Source: Asticcacaulis sp. AC460 (GTDB taxonomy: Bacteria > Pseudomonadota > Alphaproteobacteria > Caulobacterales > Caulobacteraceae). Taken from it: a DNA stretch of 64,000 nucleotides. Below, one piece after another: positions 23,204 to 32,285 of the stretch. Every line of letters begins with the position of its first letter. Within the stretch, counting starts at the first letter, position 1. Both the position numbers and the translations under genes were made by a program. The notes below the pieces were generated by a model. It had not been told where the DNA came from and did no database searches. It worked only from the letters and a program-made list of their open reading frames with translations. The stretch is taken from the NCBI RefSeq assembly GCF_000495795.1, contig NZ_AWGD01000010.1, positions 62,001 to 126,000 on the forward strand. The letters run 5' to 3'.

Positions 23204-25084
23204 ATGGCCAAGAAGCTAAAAGGACCGCCGGACGACAACATGCGGGCGATCAGCGCCGGCTACGACCTGCTGTCCGGGCATCCTCTGTTCGCCCGGCTGG
23301 AGTGGGTCTATGTCATTCAGACCACCGGCGAGAGCCTGACGGGTGAAGCCTTCGCGCGCCTGCGCAGCGCCGCCGACAAGCACAGTTGGACCGCGTGGTC
23401 GGAAGGCGAGGTTTATTACACGGTCGAGGTCAATCCGTGGAAACGCCTGACGCCGGCGGAATGGGCCAATGTCATGGCCCAGGCCGTGCTGCACCACTAT
23501 TTCTGTCACGCGGCTTCCTCGCGCACCGGTTCGGTGCACGACCTGGCCTGCGCGGTCATGGCCTACGATTTCCTGTGCGCCATCGGCGTCGGACAACGTC
23601 CCCAGGCCCTGACACCTCCGGAGGCGCCGCGCCTGGGGCACGACCTGACCACCGTGACGCAACGCCTACGTGACGGCGGAGCGGACCTGGTGGCGCGTTA
23701 TGCTTGTCTCGGCATCAATGGCCGCGGCAACAGCCCGTTTTATTTTGTGGGCGCCGTTCCGGCCGTGACGGCCCAGGTGCGCAGGCAGCGCGAGGACGCC
23801 TTGGCGATCTCGATCCGCGCCAGCGTGGTCAAGGCCATCGACGACGCCGGGGAAACCGTCCGTGGGCCGGCGACGAAGACGCGCAACCCCAACTCGCTGG
23901 CCGAGCGCGCCCGGTCGTGGTTCGTCGCCAATTTTCCGCTGCTGGCGGCTCTCGCCTCGGGTTTCGAGATCGTCGAGGACGAAGAGCTGTGCCAGAGCCT
24001 GGACATCGCGATCGCCGCCGTCGATGCCGAACTGGGGCGGGTCTATATCAATCCGAAGCGGCCGTGGAGCTATGAGGGCATGAAGTTCGTCATCGCCCAC
24101 GAACTGCTGCATGTCGGTCTGCGTCACGAACCGCGCCGCCAGGGCCGCGATCCCTGGCTGTGGAACGTGGCCTGCGACTATGTCATCAACGGCTGGCTGG
24201 TCGAGATGGGTGTCGGCGAGATGCCCGACGACGGCCTGCTGCTGGATCCAGAGCTGATGTTCGAAAAGGAGTCGGCCGAGGCCATCTACGACCGCATCAC
24301 GCGCGACCTGCGCCTGGTGCGGCGGCTGGCCAAGACCGCCACCTTCCGTGGCCGTGGCGTGCCGGACATGATCGGGTCGCGGCCGCCAGCGTGGTGGAAC
24401 GGGCCGGGCTGCGACCTGGACGACTTTTACCGCCGTGCGTTAAGCCAGGGGCTGGATCTGCACCTGGCCCATGGTGAGCGCGGCCTGTTGCCCGGCGATA
24501 TGGTCGAAGAAATCCGCGCCCTGCAACAGAAGCCGATTCCTTGGGATGTGCGCCTGGGCCAGTGGCTGGATGCCTTCTTTCCGCCGCCGGAAGCCAGGCG
24601 GTCGTTTGCCCGGGCTAGTCGCCGCCAGGCTTCGACGCCCGATATCGCCCGGCCGGTATGGATGCGGCCGGACGACCTGATGGCGTCGCGAACCTTTGGT
24701 GTTGTGCTCGATACGTCGGGGTCAATGTCGGCGCGGGTGTTGGCCAAGGCGCTGGGGGCGATCGCCAGCTATGCCCTGAGCCGCGAAGTATTGCGGGTGC
24801 GGGTAATTGAGTGCGACGGCGGTATCCACGACATGGGCTATGTCGCCCCGGAAAGCCTGCTGGGCCGAGTCGAGGTGCGTGGCCGCGGCGGCACGGTGCT
24901 GCAGCCGGGGATTACGCGACTGGAAATGGATCGGGATTTCCCGAAGGATGCGCCTGTGCTGGTCATCACGGATGGCTATTGCGATGCCTTAAGCCTCAAG
25001 CGCGAACACGCCTTCCTGATGCCGGAAGGCGCGCGAGTGCCGTTCAGCAACCGCGCGCCCCGGTTTGCGTTTGAGAGGGAGTAG
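23204..25084 (+). CDS. vWA protein with N-terminal putative metallopeptidase domain (DUF2201-like)
   Basis: 626 residues. The middle holds a zinc-peptidase signature, HELLHVGLRH, with H299, E300, H303 and H308, in a DUF2201-type domain that includes WNVACDYVINGWL. The C-terminal vWA domain has the MIDAS motif DTSGSMS starting at D503, then VLVITDGYCD. It is cotranscribed with the MoxR ATPase (4-base gap); MoxR/vWA pairs are thought to remodel or activate partner proteins. Ro60 in the same locus also ends in a vWA domain. Whether the peptidase site is active is untested. The 3' end is tail to tail with the TonB receptor gene. Confidence 0.86.
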   Translation: MAKKLKGPPDDNMRAISAGYDLLSGHPLFARLEWVYVIQTTGESLTGEAFARLRSAADKHSWTAWSEGEVYYTVEVNPWKRLTPAEWANVMAQAVLHHYFCHAASSRTGSVHDLACAVMAYDFLCAIGVGQRPQALTPPEAPRLGHDLTTVTQRLRDGGADLVARYACLGINGRGNSPFYFVGAVPAVTAQVRRQREDALAISIRASVVKAIDDAGETVRGPATKTRNPNSLAERARSWFVANFPLLAALASGFEIVEDEELCQSLDIAIAAVDAELGRVYINPKRPWSYEGMKFVIAHELLHVGLRHEPRRQGRDPWLWNVACDYVINGWLVEMGVGEMPDDGLLLDPELMFEKESAEAIYDRITRDLRLVRRLAKTATFRGRGVPDMIGSRPPAWWNGPGCDLDDFYRRALSQGLDLHLAHGERGLLPGDMVEEIRALQQKPIPWDVRLGQWLDAFFPPPEARRSFARASRRQASTPDIARPVWMRPDDLMASRTFGVVLDTSGSMSARVLAKALGAIASYALSREVLRVRVIECDGGIHDMGYVAPESLLGRVEVRGRGGTVLQPGITRLEMDRDFPKDAPVLVITDGYCDALSLKREHAFLMPEGARVPFSNRAPRFAFERE

Positions 25085-25087
25085 GGT

Positions 25088-27097
25088 TTACCGCCGCCAC
25101 GCCAGGCCGACATAAAAACGCCGGCCGGCGTCGTATTGCACTGTGCCATCGCCACCGCGGGCGATCTGGATGTCGCTGTCGAAGGCATTAGCCACCCGCC
25201 CCGACAGGGTCAGATGGTCGTTCAGGGCATAGTCGGCGCGCAGATCCAGCCGTTGGGACGGTTCCAGAACGAGGGAATTGAGGTCGTCCTCGAAGGCTTC
25301 GCCGTCGAACACGATATCGGCGATCAGCCGCAGGCGCGCGAAGTCGGCGTCCATGCCGATGGCGGCGCTATATTCGGGGGCTTGAGCCGGGCGGCGGCCA
25401 TCGTCCGTGCGGGTATGGGTCCAGGTGGCCGAACCGGTCAGCGATACGTGCTCGGTGACGGGATAATCGCCGCGCAGTTCGGCGCCATAGGCGGTGATCT
25501 CGCCGCCGTTACGGCGCTGGCGCAGGACACCGCCCGCCGGGATAAAGCCCGCCGCTGGAAAAACCCCGGGACCGACGCCGATCGTGACGTTGGTCACCGG
25601 GTCTTTCAGGATATTGTAAAACAGGCCGAGATCGACATGGTAGCCGCGCACCCCGACCTCGACGCCGCTGAGGGTTTCGGGCTTCAGTTCGGCATTGGCC
25701 TCGGTGACGTCATTGCCGACACGGAACGGCCGGTACAGTTCGTTCAGCGACGGCGGCCGGAAGCCGTTATAGGCAGCAGCGCGCAAGCCCCGGCCTTCAG
25801 CGATCTGCCAGGTCGCGCCAAGGCGGGCCGAGACCACGGTGTAGGTGCGACTGTCGGGACGCAGGTTCAGCACCGACGCGCCATTGCTCAGGTCGGTTTC
25901 GCTACGGTGGCCGTCATGGCTTTGCCACTGGTCCAGGCGGACGGCGCCGGTCAGGCTGATGGCGCCGTAGTCTTTGGTGGCCTCGCCGTAGAGGCCGGCC
26001 AGGGAGGTTTCGCCGCCGGCCACGCGGAACCGCGTCGGCGCGCCGCCCATGTAGCGGTAATATTCCTCCGACTGGCCGTCATTGAGGCGGGCATCGAGGC
26101 CGATCTCCCATTCCAGATCCGGGCTTTGGTGGCGTATGGCGGCCAGGACCCCGGTGCCCGAGGCCGGGGTCGCCACCTGGTCGTTGGCCAGGGCGGTGGT
26201 CGCCCTGCCCGCCCCGACCGAGACCGAGCGGTTGGCGAGGTCGGAGGTGCGGCGCCAGACCTGGAGGCGGAAACCGTTGTGCTCGGCGGTGGCCGGGCGG
26301 GTGAAGCTGGCCGACAGGCTGTTGCCTTCCGAATTGGCGATGGCGCCGTCCAGGCCGGTGTCACGGCGGCTGTCGTAATGGCCGGCCAGCAGGTCGAGTT
26401 GGCCACAGACGCCTGGGCAGATTTCGCGGCGATAGTTGGCGAGATATGCTGTATCCTCGCCAAAGGTCGGCCGATCAGCGGCGCCACGTTGCGGTGCGTG
26501 CACCGCCGGATCGCCGTTCAGGATCCGGGTGACGTAATGCAGGCTGAGGTCACTGATGGCGCCGCCCAGGGCGACTTCATGACTGCCGCGTTCGCCGGCT
26601 TCGAGGCGGACATAGTCGTTTTGACCGCGCGGTGAGGTCAGGCCCAGATCGATGACACCGGTGAGCGCTCCGGCGCCATAGGCGCCGCCGCCGGCCCCGC
26701 GCACGACATGGGCGCCGTTGAGCGCGTCCTGCGGCAGGCCGGCCCAGATCACCCAGCCGCCGAACGGGTCGTTCTGCGGAATGCCGTCCAATGTCACCAA
26801 CGCCCGGCCGGCGCCGGACGGGGCAATCGCACGCAGGCCGATACCCTGCACGGTCGGATTGGCGGTCAGCGAGGACGAACGGCGGAACAGGGCCGCCTGG
26901 GCTGTGCGTTTCAGGCTGAGATCGATCGCCGGCGACCGCGCGACATCGTCACGGTTCAGATCAATGGCGGAAAAGGCAGCGTCACCGCGAAAGACAGCGA
27001 AGCGGTTGGCCTGGATGACGACTTCGGGCGGTTCCGGTGCGGTTTGGGCCTGGGCCGCCATCGGAAACAGGGCTGTGGTCAGCAGCAGGTAACGCAT
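25088..27097 (-). CDS. TonB-dependent outer-membrane receptor
   Basis: 669 residues from the ATG at 27097, preceded by TTGGAG. It has a signal peptide (MRYLLLTTALFPMAAQAQ) and a TonB-box-like PPEVVIQANR. The plug domain contains TVQGIGLRAIAPSGAGRALVTLDG and GAYGAGALTGVIDL. The 22-stranded barrel ends with the usual aromatic C-terminus (RRFYVGLAWRR). The plug motifs are those of siderophore/vitamin-type receptors. The divergent LacI-family gene 76 bases away suggests a sugar or oligosaccharide ligand instead. The ligand cannot be decided from sequence. Confidence 0.87.
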   Translation of the reverse strand: MRYLLLTTALFPMAAQAQTAPEPPEVVIQANRFAVFRGDAAFSAIDLNRDDVARSPAIDLSLKRTAQAALFRRSSSLTANPTVQGIGLRAIAPSGAGRALVTLDGIPQNDPFGGWVIWAGLPQDALNGAHVVRGAGGGAYGAGALTGVIDLGLTSPRGQNDYVRLEAGERGSHEVALGGAISDLSLHYVTRILNGDPAVHAPQRGAADRPTFGEDTAYLANYRREICPGVCGQLDLLAGHYDSRRDTGLDGAIANSEGNSLSASFTRPATAEHNGFRLQVWRRTSDLANRSVSVGAGRATTALANDQVATPASGTGVLAAIRHQSPDLEWEIGLDARLNDGQSEEYYRYMGGAPTRFRVAGGETSLAGLYGEATKDYGAISLTGAVRLDQWQSHDGHRSETDLSNGASVLNLRPDSRTYTVVSARLGATWQIAEGRGLRAAAYNGFRPPSLNELYRPFRVGNDVTEANAELKPETLSGVEVGVRGYHVDLGLFYNILKDPVTNVTIGVGPGVFPAAGFIPAGGVLRQRRNGGEITAYGAELRGDYPVTEHVSLTGSATWTHTRTDDGRRPAQAPEYSAAIGMDADFARLRLIADIVFDGEAFEDDLNSLVLEPSQRLDLRADYALNDHLTLSGRVANAFDSDIQIARGGDGTVQYDAGRRFYVGLAWRR

Positions 27098-27173
27098 GGA
27101 CGGCTCCAACGGAATTTGTTGGATTGCGTGCACGGAAAGCCGTAGGATTTCAAGCGTGATTCCGGGGTCTCGC

Positions 27174-28163
27174 ATGGCAACTATTCAAGATGTGGCAACA
27201 ATGGCAGGGGTATCGACCGCGACCGTGTCGCGCGTGCTCTCCGGCTATGCCCACGTCTCGCCCTCGGTGCGCGACCGCGTCACCGGCGCCGTCGAAAAGC
27301 TGGGCTATGAGCCCAACTATGCCGCCAAGTCGCTGCGGACCTTGAAGACCTCGCGGCTGATCGTGACCGTGCCGGATATCACCAACATCTTCTTCGCCAA
27401 CATTATCCGCGGCGCCGAGGAAGCCGCCCATGCCGCCGGCTATGCGGTGCTGCTGGGCGACACCGGTACCAATACCGACAGCGAAGAAGCCTATGCCGGC
27501 ATGCTCAAGCGCAAGGAGGCCGACGGGCTGATCTTCCTGGGCGAGGCCCTGCCGCCGGCCCTGGCCGGATTGGTGGAACGTCCGGGCGCGCCGGTCGTCA
27601 ATGGCTGCGAATTTAGCGAGGATCTGACGGTCAGTTCCGTCCATATCGATAACCGCGCCGCTGCAGCCGAGGCGATGGATCACCTGTATGGGTTGGGCCA
27701 TCGCCGGATTACGGTTATCACCGGCGCGGTCGACCGGCCGATCAGCCGCCAACGCCTGGAGGGAGTTTTTGCTTCGGCGGAACGGCATGGGGCAGAGGTC
27801 CAGGTGCTGACCGGGGACTTCTCTATCGAAAGCGGCGTAGCGGCGACGGTCAAGGCCTTGAAAGGCGCGCGGCCGACGGCCTTCTTCTGTTTCAGCGACG
27901 AGATGGCGATCGGGGCGTTGTCGGCTTTACGCCAGGCGGGTTTGCGTTGCCCGGAGGATGTGTCCGTCGTGGGGTTCGACGACATCCATATGGCGCCCTA
28001 CACGTCGCCGGCTTTGACGACCGTGCGCCAGCCGATGCACGAGATCGGCCAGCAAACGGTGGACCTTTTGATCGGGATCATTGAAGGGCGGGTGAGCGAG
28101 CGGGTCAACCTGACCCTGCCGCATCAACTGGTGGTGCGCGATAGCACGGCGGCGCCAAAGTAG
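27174..28163 (+). CDS. LacI-family transcriptional regulator
   Basis: 329 residues. The N-terminal HTH and hinge are classic (ATIQDVATMAGVSTATVSRV, then LGYEPNYAAKSLRTLKTSRL), followed by a periplasmic-binding-protein-like effector domain ending in VSVVGFDDIHMAPYTSPALT. The start at 27174 follows CCGGGG. It is divergent from the TonB receptor gene and should sense a sugar or a breakdown product. I see no clear TGTAA-N-CG-N-TTAC operator in the 76-base gap, so its site may be elsewhere in the window (36067, 41706 or 55066) or outside it. Confidence 0.9.
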   Translation: MATIQDVATMAGVSTATVSRVLSGYAHVSPSVRDRVTGAVEKLGYEPNYAAKSLRTLKTSRLIVTVPDITNIFFANIIRGAEEAAHAAGYAVLLGDTGTNTDSEEAYAGMLKRKEADGLIFLGEALPPALAGLVERPGAPVVNGCEFSEDLTVSSVHIDNRAAAAEAMDHLYGLGHRRITVITGAVDRPISRQRLEGVFASAERHGAEVQVLTGDFSIESGVAATVKALKGARPTAFFCFSDEMAIGALSALRQAGLRCPEDVSVVGFDDIHMAPYTSPALTTVRQPMHEIGQQTVDLLIGIIEGRVSERVNLTLPHQLVVRDSTAAPK

Positions 28164-28164
28164 G

Positions 28165-28596
28165 TTACTTCCCGTCGAAGTCGCCGACATAGAGGTAAGC
28201 CGCCGTCTCTATCACGACATAGCGCAACAGACGCTTGGACGAAGCCGAGCTGAACGAGAACTGGATGAAGTCGGGGTTGCCCGCGGCATCCATATAGACG
28301 TCCTTGATTCGGAACTTGCTGGTGTCAGCGCCCTCGCCGCCATAGGTCCCCGTCAGCGCCACAGGACCGGTCAAGGGCGAATCTGCTTCCCCCGTAATGG
28401 CGCAGGTCGCTGCGTCGATCGTGAGCGACCAGTTGCCGCTGACATAGTCCGGCCGGCCGCTGTTGGCGGCGTCCTCACGCTTGTCGACATTGAAGCGGCC
28501 ACCATGTTTGCCCGCGACTTTTTCACAGGCGGCAAAGGCGGGTGTGGCAAGGCAGAGGGCAAGAGCGACGCCCAGTGTGTTGAGTAAAGGTCTCAT
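28165..28596 (-). CDS. Secreted protein of unknown function
   Basis: 143 residues from the ATG at 28596 (GGAGATGGAAAC upstream). It has a cleavable signal peptide ending near AFAACEKVAG. The mature part has two cysteines (ACEKV, ATCAI) that could form a disulphide and is rich in beta-prone sequence (FIQFSFSSASSKRLLRYVVI). No family is recognised. It is convergent with the LacI gene, one base apart, and cannot be assigned a pathway. Confidence 0.65.
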   Translation of the reverse strand: MRPLLNTLGVALALCLATPAFAACEKVAGKHGGRFNVDKREDAANSGRPDYVSGNWSLTIDAATCAITGEADSPLTGPVALTGTYGGEGADTSKFRIKDVYMDAAGNPDFIQFSFSSASSKRLLRYVVIETAAYLYVGDFDGK

Positions 28597-28680
28597 GTTT
28601 CCATCTCCGAATTTTCGGAGACGATGCCATGCGCTCAATTCCGCGACAACGCAGCCCGGCCTAATGGTAACGTATTCATT

Positions 28681-28950
28681 TTATACGGATATATTCAGCA
28701 CGCGACCGGGCTCTACCGCTTGGGCGGAGGTCGCCGACGCGGCGGACGATGCACCTTCGAGGCCGCTTAGCCTGCCGCCGAACCTCACAGCCTGGTTGCG
28801 CGTCGGATCGGTGTCGGCATTGACGTCGAATGGGCCGGACTTCGGATGCGCGGGATCGATATGCTTCTTGGCATTCTCGACGTCGGTGCAGTTCTTGCAA
28901 CTGAACCCGTTGACGTAGACCGGTTGAGGATAGTCGCCGCTGATGGCCAT
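28681..28950 (-). CDS. Small protein with a C-x2-C motif, function unknown
   Basis: 89 residues starting MAISGDYPQPVYVNGFSCKN. A C18-x2-C21 pair sits in an otherwise hydrophilic protein with no signal peptide or membrane segment. The first 60 residues look conserved in style (KKHIDPAHPKSGPFDVNADTD), and the tail is low-complexity Ala/Ser. No strong ribosome binding site precedes the ATG. I believe it is real because the frame is well composed and lies in an otherwise empty gap, but the evidence is limited. Confidence 0.5.
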   Translation of the reverse strand: MAISGDYPQPVYVNGFSCKNCTDVENAKKHIDPAHPKSGPFDVNADTDPTRNQAVRFGGRLSGLEGASSAASATSAQAVEPGRVLNISV

Positions 28951-29009
28951 GCTGTTCGCCCGTATTGCCCATAGGGTAATACGTCAGTGTCAACAAAACG
29001 GTTACAGCG

Positions 29010-31109
29010 TTACGGCAGACTGTAGACGATAATCTCGCCGCCCGGCTTGACCTTGGGGTTCTTGCCGCCGCCGGCCGCGACCGCGACATACTGCTTGCCG
29101 CCGACAGAATAAGTCGCCGGCGTCGCGATGCTCGAGGTCGGCATGACGGTCTCCCACAACAGCTTACCCGTCTTCTTGTCGAAGGCACGGAATTTGTTGT
29201 CGTAGATGGTCGCGCCGATGAACAACAACCCACCCCGGGTCACCACGGCGCCACCGTAGTTTTCGCTGCCGGTCGTCTTGTCGGCCAGTTCGGGATATTC
29301 GCCGAACGGAATCCGCCACAGGTAATTGCCTGTGTTCAGGTCCAGCGCGTTCAAGGTGCCCCACGGCGGGGCGACCGCCGGATAGCCGTCCGGATCGAGG
29401 AAGCGGTGATAGCCGTCGAAGGCATAGTCATCCGCGGCCGTCGACGGATACTCCGGCGCCGGTTTCGCCGAGTCGTCGCTGATATAGGCAACCACGGCTT
29501 TCAGTTCGTCCGGGCTCAAGGCGGCGCCAAAGGCCGGCATCCGACCGGCGCCGTCACGCACCTGTTTGGTGATCTGATCGGCGCTCAGGCGCTTCGATAC
29601 GCCGAACAGAGCCGGGAATTCCGGCGGACTGCCCTTACGGTCGTCGCCATGGCAGGAGGCGCAGACATTGGCATAGACCGCCGCACCCGAGACCTGGCCG
29701 TCCGCCGTTTTCACGCGCGGTTTCAGCTTCATGGTCCAGGCCATTTCGTTGGCGTTGATGTACAGCACGCCGGTGTCCGGATCCCAGGCTGCGCCGCCAT
29801 ATTCGCCGCCGCCATCCATGCCCGGAAACAGGATCGTCCCCTGGAGCGAAGGCGGATCGAACGGACCACGATTGCTGGATTTTGCCAGGTGAGCCCGCGC
29901 CGCAGCATTGGCCGCCGGGGTTCGTTGGGTCAGCATGTCTTCAGTCAGGCGTTGCCGCGCGAACGGTTCCGGCGCGGCCGGCAGACGTTGGGTCGTGGAA
30001 ATCTGCTCTCCGGGCACGGTCGACGCGAAGACCGGCACCTCGGTCACGGGGAACAGGCTTTCGCCCGTCGTGCGGTCCAGCACCCAGACGACGCCGGCCT
30101 TGGTGATCTGGGCGAGGGCCGGGATATCCTTGCCGTCGCGGCGGACGGTGACCAGGGTGGGTGGGGTCGGCGGATCGCGGTCCCAAAGGTCGTGCTTGAC
30201 CAGCTGGAAATGCCACAGCCGCTTGCCGGTTTTCGCATCCAGCGCGACGATCGAGGTGCCGAACAGGTTGTCGCCATGACGGTCGGCGCCGTAGAAGTCC
30301 TTGTCGCCCATGCCGGCCGAGGCCAGGGGCAGATAGACGATGCCGCGCTCCGGATCCAATGTGAAACCCGACCAGGCATTGGCGCCCATGGCGGTCTTCC
30401 AGGCGTCTTCCGGCCAGGTGTCGTAGCCATACTCGCCCGGATGCGGGATGGTGCGGAAGGTCCACTTCAGCTTGCCGGTGCGCACGTCATAGGCGCGGAC
30501 ATGGCCCGGCGTATTGCCGGTGCTGCCGATGATGATCGTGTCCTTGTAGACCACGCCCGGCGAAACCACATTGACCGAAACGCTGCTGGGATCACGGTCC
30601 AGGTCTTGGCGCAGGTCGACGGCGCCCTTGTCGCCGAAACCGGCGATCGTCTTCCCCGTAGCGGCATCGACGGCGATCAGTTGGTTGCGGAAGGTGAAGA
30701 GGATGCGTTCCTGGCGGCCGTCGCTCCAGTAGGCCAGGCCGCGCAGGCGGGCGCGGGTGACGGGTTCGCCATAGGCGGGGTTGAACACCCAGGTTTGTTT
30801 CCCCGTCGCAGCATCCAGGCAGAACAGGCGGCCCTTGGGCGAGACGAAATATAGCCGCCCGCCCACGATCATCGGGTTGCCTTCCATGTCGCCGCCCTGA
30901 AAGCCGTCACCGGAATCAAAGCGCCACGCGACCTTCAGATCCTTGACGTTCTCGGCGTTGATCTGGTCCAGGGTCGAATAGTGGGTGCCGTGGGGATTGC
31001 CATGATAGAACGGCCAGTCGGCACCGGAACGATCCGCCGACAGGTCCAGTTTTGGCGACTGGCACGACACCAGGGCCGCGCAGACAAGTAAGGCGGCCAG
31101 CTTTTTCAT
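29010..31109 (-). CDS. PQQ-dependent dehydrogenase with cytochrome c domain (lipoprotein)
   Basis: 699 residues with a lipoprotein signal (LAALLVCAALVSCQ). The eight-bladed PQQ propeller begins DWPFYHGNPHGTHYSTLDQI, and W-motif blades such as LDAATGKQTWVF recur. A c-type haem site, CASCHG, with the distal Met in GRMPAFG, is inserted in the propeller, as in quinoprotein glucose/sugar dehydrogenases. It should oxidise a sugar or alcohol in the periplasm and pass electrons to the respiratory chain. The start overlaps the stop of the upstream hydrolase gene (ATGA), so the two are coupled. PQQ synthesis genes are not in the window. Confidence 0.86.
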   Translation of the reverse strand: MKKLAALLVCAALVSCQSPKLDLSADRSGADWPFYHGNPHGTHYSTLDQINAENVKDLKVAWRFDSGDGFQGGDMEGNPMIVGGRLYFVSPKGRLFCLDAATGKQTWVFNPAYGEPVTRARLRGLAYWSDGRQERILFTFRNQLIAVDAATGKTIAGFGDKGAVDLRQDLDRDPSSVSVNVVSPGVVYKDTIIIGSTGNTPGHVRAYDVRTGKLKWTFRTIPHPGEYGYDTWPEDAWKTAMGANAWSGFTLDPERGIVYLPLASAGMGDKDFYGADRHGDNLFGTSIVALDAKTGKRLWHFQLVKHDLWDRDPPTPPTLVTVRRDGKDIPALAQITKAGVVWVLDRTTGESLFPVTEVPVFASTVPGEQISTTQRLPAAPEPFARQRLTEDMLTQRTPAANAAARAHLAKSSNRGPFDPPSLQGTILFPGMDGGGEYGGAAWDPDTGVLYINANEMAWTMKLKPRVKTADGQVSGAAVYANVCASCHGDDRKGSPPEFPALFGVSKRLSADQITKQVRDGAGRMPAFGAALSPDELKAVVAYISDDSAKPAPEYPSTAADDYAFDGYHRFLDPDGYPAVAPPWGTLNALDLNTGNYLWRIPFGEYPELADKTTGSENYGGAVVTRGGLLFIGATIYDNKFRAFDKKTGKLLWETVMPTSSIATPATYSVGGKQYVAVAAGGGKNPKVKPGGEIIVYSLP

Positions 31110-32107
31110 CCTGACTTTCCTTCGCCACTTAGGCCTTCGCGGCGCAGGAAAGCCGCCAGAAGCTGCGGCCACAGGTGCCAAGGCTGGTCCAGTTCCGGCT
31201 TCATGCCGAAGCCGTGGCCGCCGCGGGCGAACAGGTGGGTTTCGACCGGGATGTTCTTCGCCTTAAGGGCGTCGCGGAACACGATGCTGTTGCCCACGGG
31301 GACGGTCGTGTCGTCTTCGGCATGGCACAGGAAGGTCGGTGGCGTGCGTGCATCGACGTTCAGTTCCGGGCTGTGACGAGCGACCTGTTCGGGGGGTGCG
31401 GGACCGCCAAACAGCGAACCGAACACACCTTCATAAGCGACCTTGGGATCCAGGGTCAGCACCGGATAGATGGGCGCCGATGCGAATGGGCGGGCGTCGA
31501 GGTTATCGGCGGCATCGACGGCGGGATAGAGATTCTGGGCATGGCGTGTGGCCAGGGAAGCGGTGATGAAGCCGCCGGCGCTGAAGCCCGCAACGCCAAC
31601 ACGGACCGGGTCCAGTTTGAATGTCGTGGCATGATGGCGGATGACCCGCATAGCGCGTTGGGCATCGATCAGGCCGACCTCGGCGCGATTATCCCAGCCG
31701 TCATTGGCCAGGCGGTAGAACAGCACGAAGCAGGTGAAACCCTGGCCGTTGAGATAGTCGGCGAGTTGATAGCCTTCGTGGTCGAAATAGTTCCACGAAA
31801 AGCCGCCGCCCGGGATGATCAGCATGGCGCCGCCGTTGGGCTTTTTCGCCGGAAAGACAGCCAGGCGCGGGGTCGAGATGCCCTGGACCCGGCGCAGGCG
31901 GATATTGGGGTCTGTGGAGACCTCTTCGACGGTTTCCGTGAGCTTCGGGCCTTTCGGCGGGGTGGGCCACAGGTCGAGGGTCAGGGTCGGCGTCGGCCAG
32001 GCCACTGTCTTGGGTTGGGCGACTTCGGGCGCGGCGGTCTGGGCCCTGGCCGCATCGGCGGTCAGGATCAGGGGCGACAAAAGCAGGGAACGGCGCAAAG
32101 TGTCCAT
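31106..32107 (-). CDS. Exported alpha/beta hydrolase (xylan/pectin esterase-like)
   Basis: 333 residues from the ATG at 32107 (AAGAGGTTGCCC before it), with an RR-containing signal peptide (MDTLRRSLLLSPL...ARAQ). The oxyanion segment is MLIIPGGGFSW, the nucleophile elbow VGVAGFSAGGF carries Ser, and the C-terminal His lies in ARGGHGFGM with an Asp in CHAEDDTTVP. This is the BD-FAE/Axe-like group often found with carbohydrate genes. It probably removes acyl groups from plant sugars outside the cytoplasm. It is translationally coupled to the PQQ dehydrogenase gene. Confidence 0.83.
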   Translation of the reverse strand: MDTLRRSLLLSPLILTADAARAQTAAPEVAQPKTVAWPTPTLTLDLWPTPPKGPKLTETVEEVSTDPNIRLRRVQGISTPRLAVFPAKKPNGGAMLIIPGGGFSWNYFDHEGYQLADYLNGQGFTCFVLFYRLANDGWDNRAEVGLIDAQRAMRVIRHHATTFKLDPVRVGVAGFSAGGFITASLATRHAQNLYPAVDAADNLDARPFASAPIYPVLTLDPKVAYEGVFGSLFGGPAPPEQVARHSPELNVDARTPPTFLCHAEDDTTVPVGNSIVFRDALKAKNIPVETHLFARGGHGFGMKPELDQPWHLWPQLLAAFLRREGLSGEGKSG

Positions 32108-32116
32108 GGGCAACCT

Positions 32117-32280
32117 CTTATCCTCCACCGCTTGCGGGGGAGGTGGCGAGCAAGCGAGGCCCCCTATGGGCCGAAGTGTTGCCTGCCGGCGAGGCTCGAG
32201 ACGGAGGGGGCGTTCCGAGCTCCCGGCTCCCCCTCCGCCGCCATGCGGCGGCACCTCCCCCGCACGCGGGGGAGGATAAG
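32117..32280. repeat. 164-bp palindromic intergenic repeat (family 1, copy 1)
   Basis: Terminal inverted repeats CTTATCCTCC and GGAGGATAAG bound an element rich in CCTCC/GGAGG hairpins, including CCTCCCCCG-CACG-CGGGGGAGG near the right end. Related CCTCCCC/GGGGAGG elements lie at 40041-40212 and 51984-52153. It fills the gap between two operons. Confidence 0.75.
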
Positions 32281-32285
32281 TGAGT

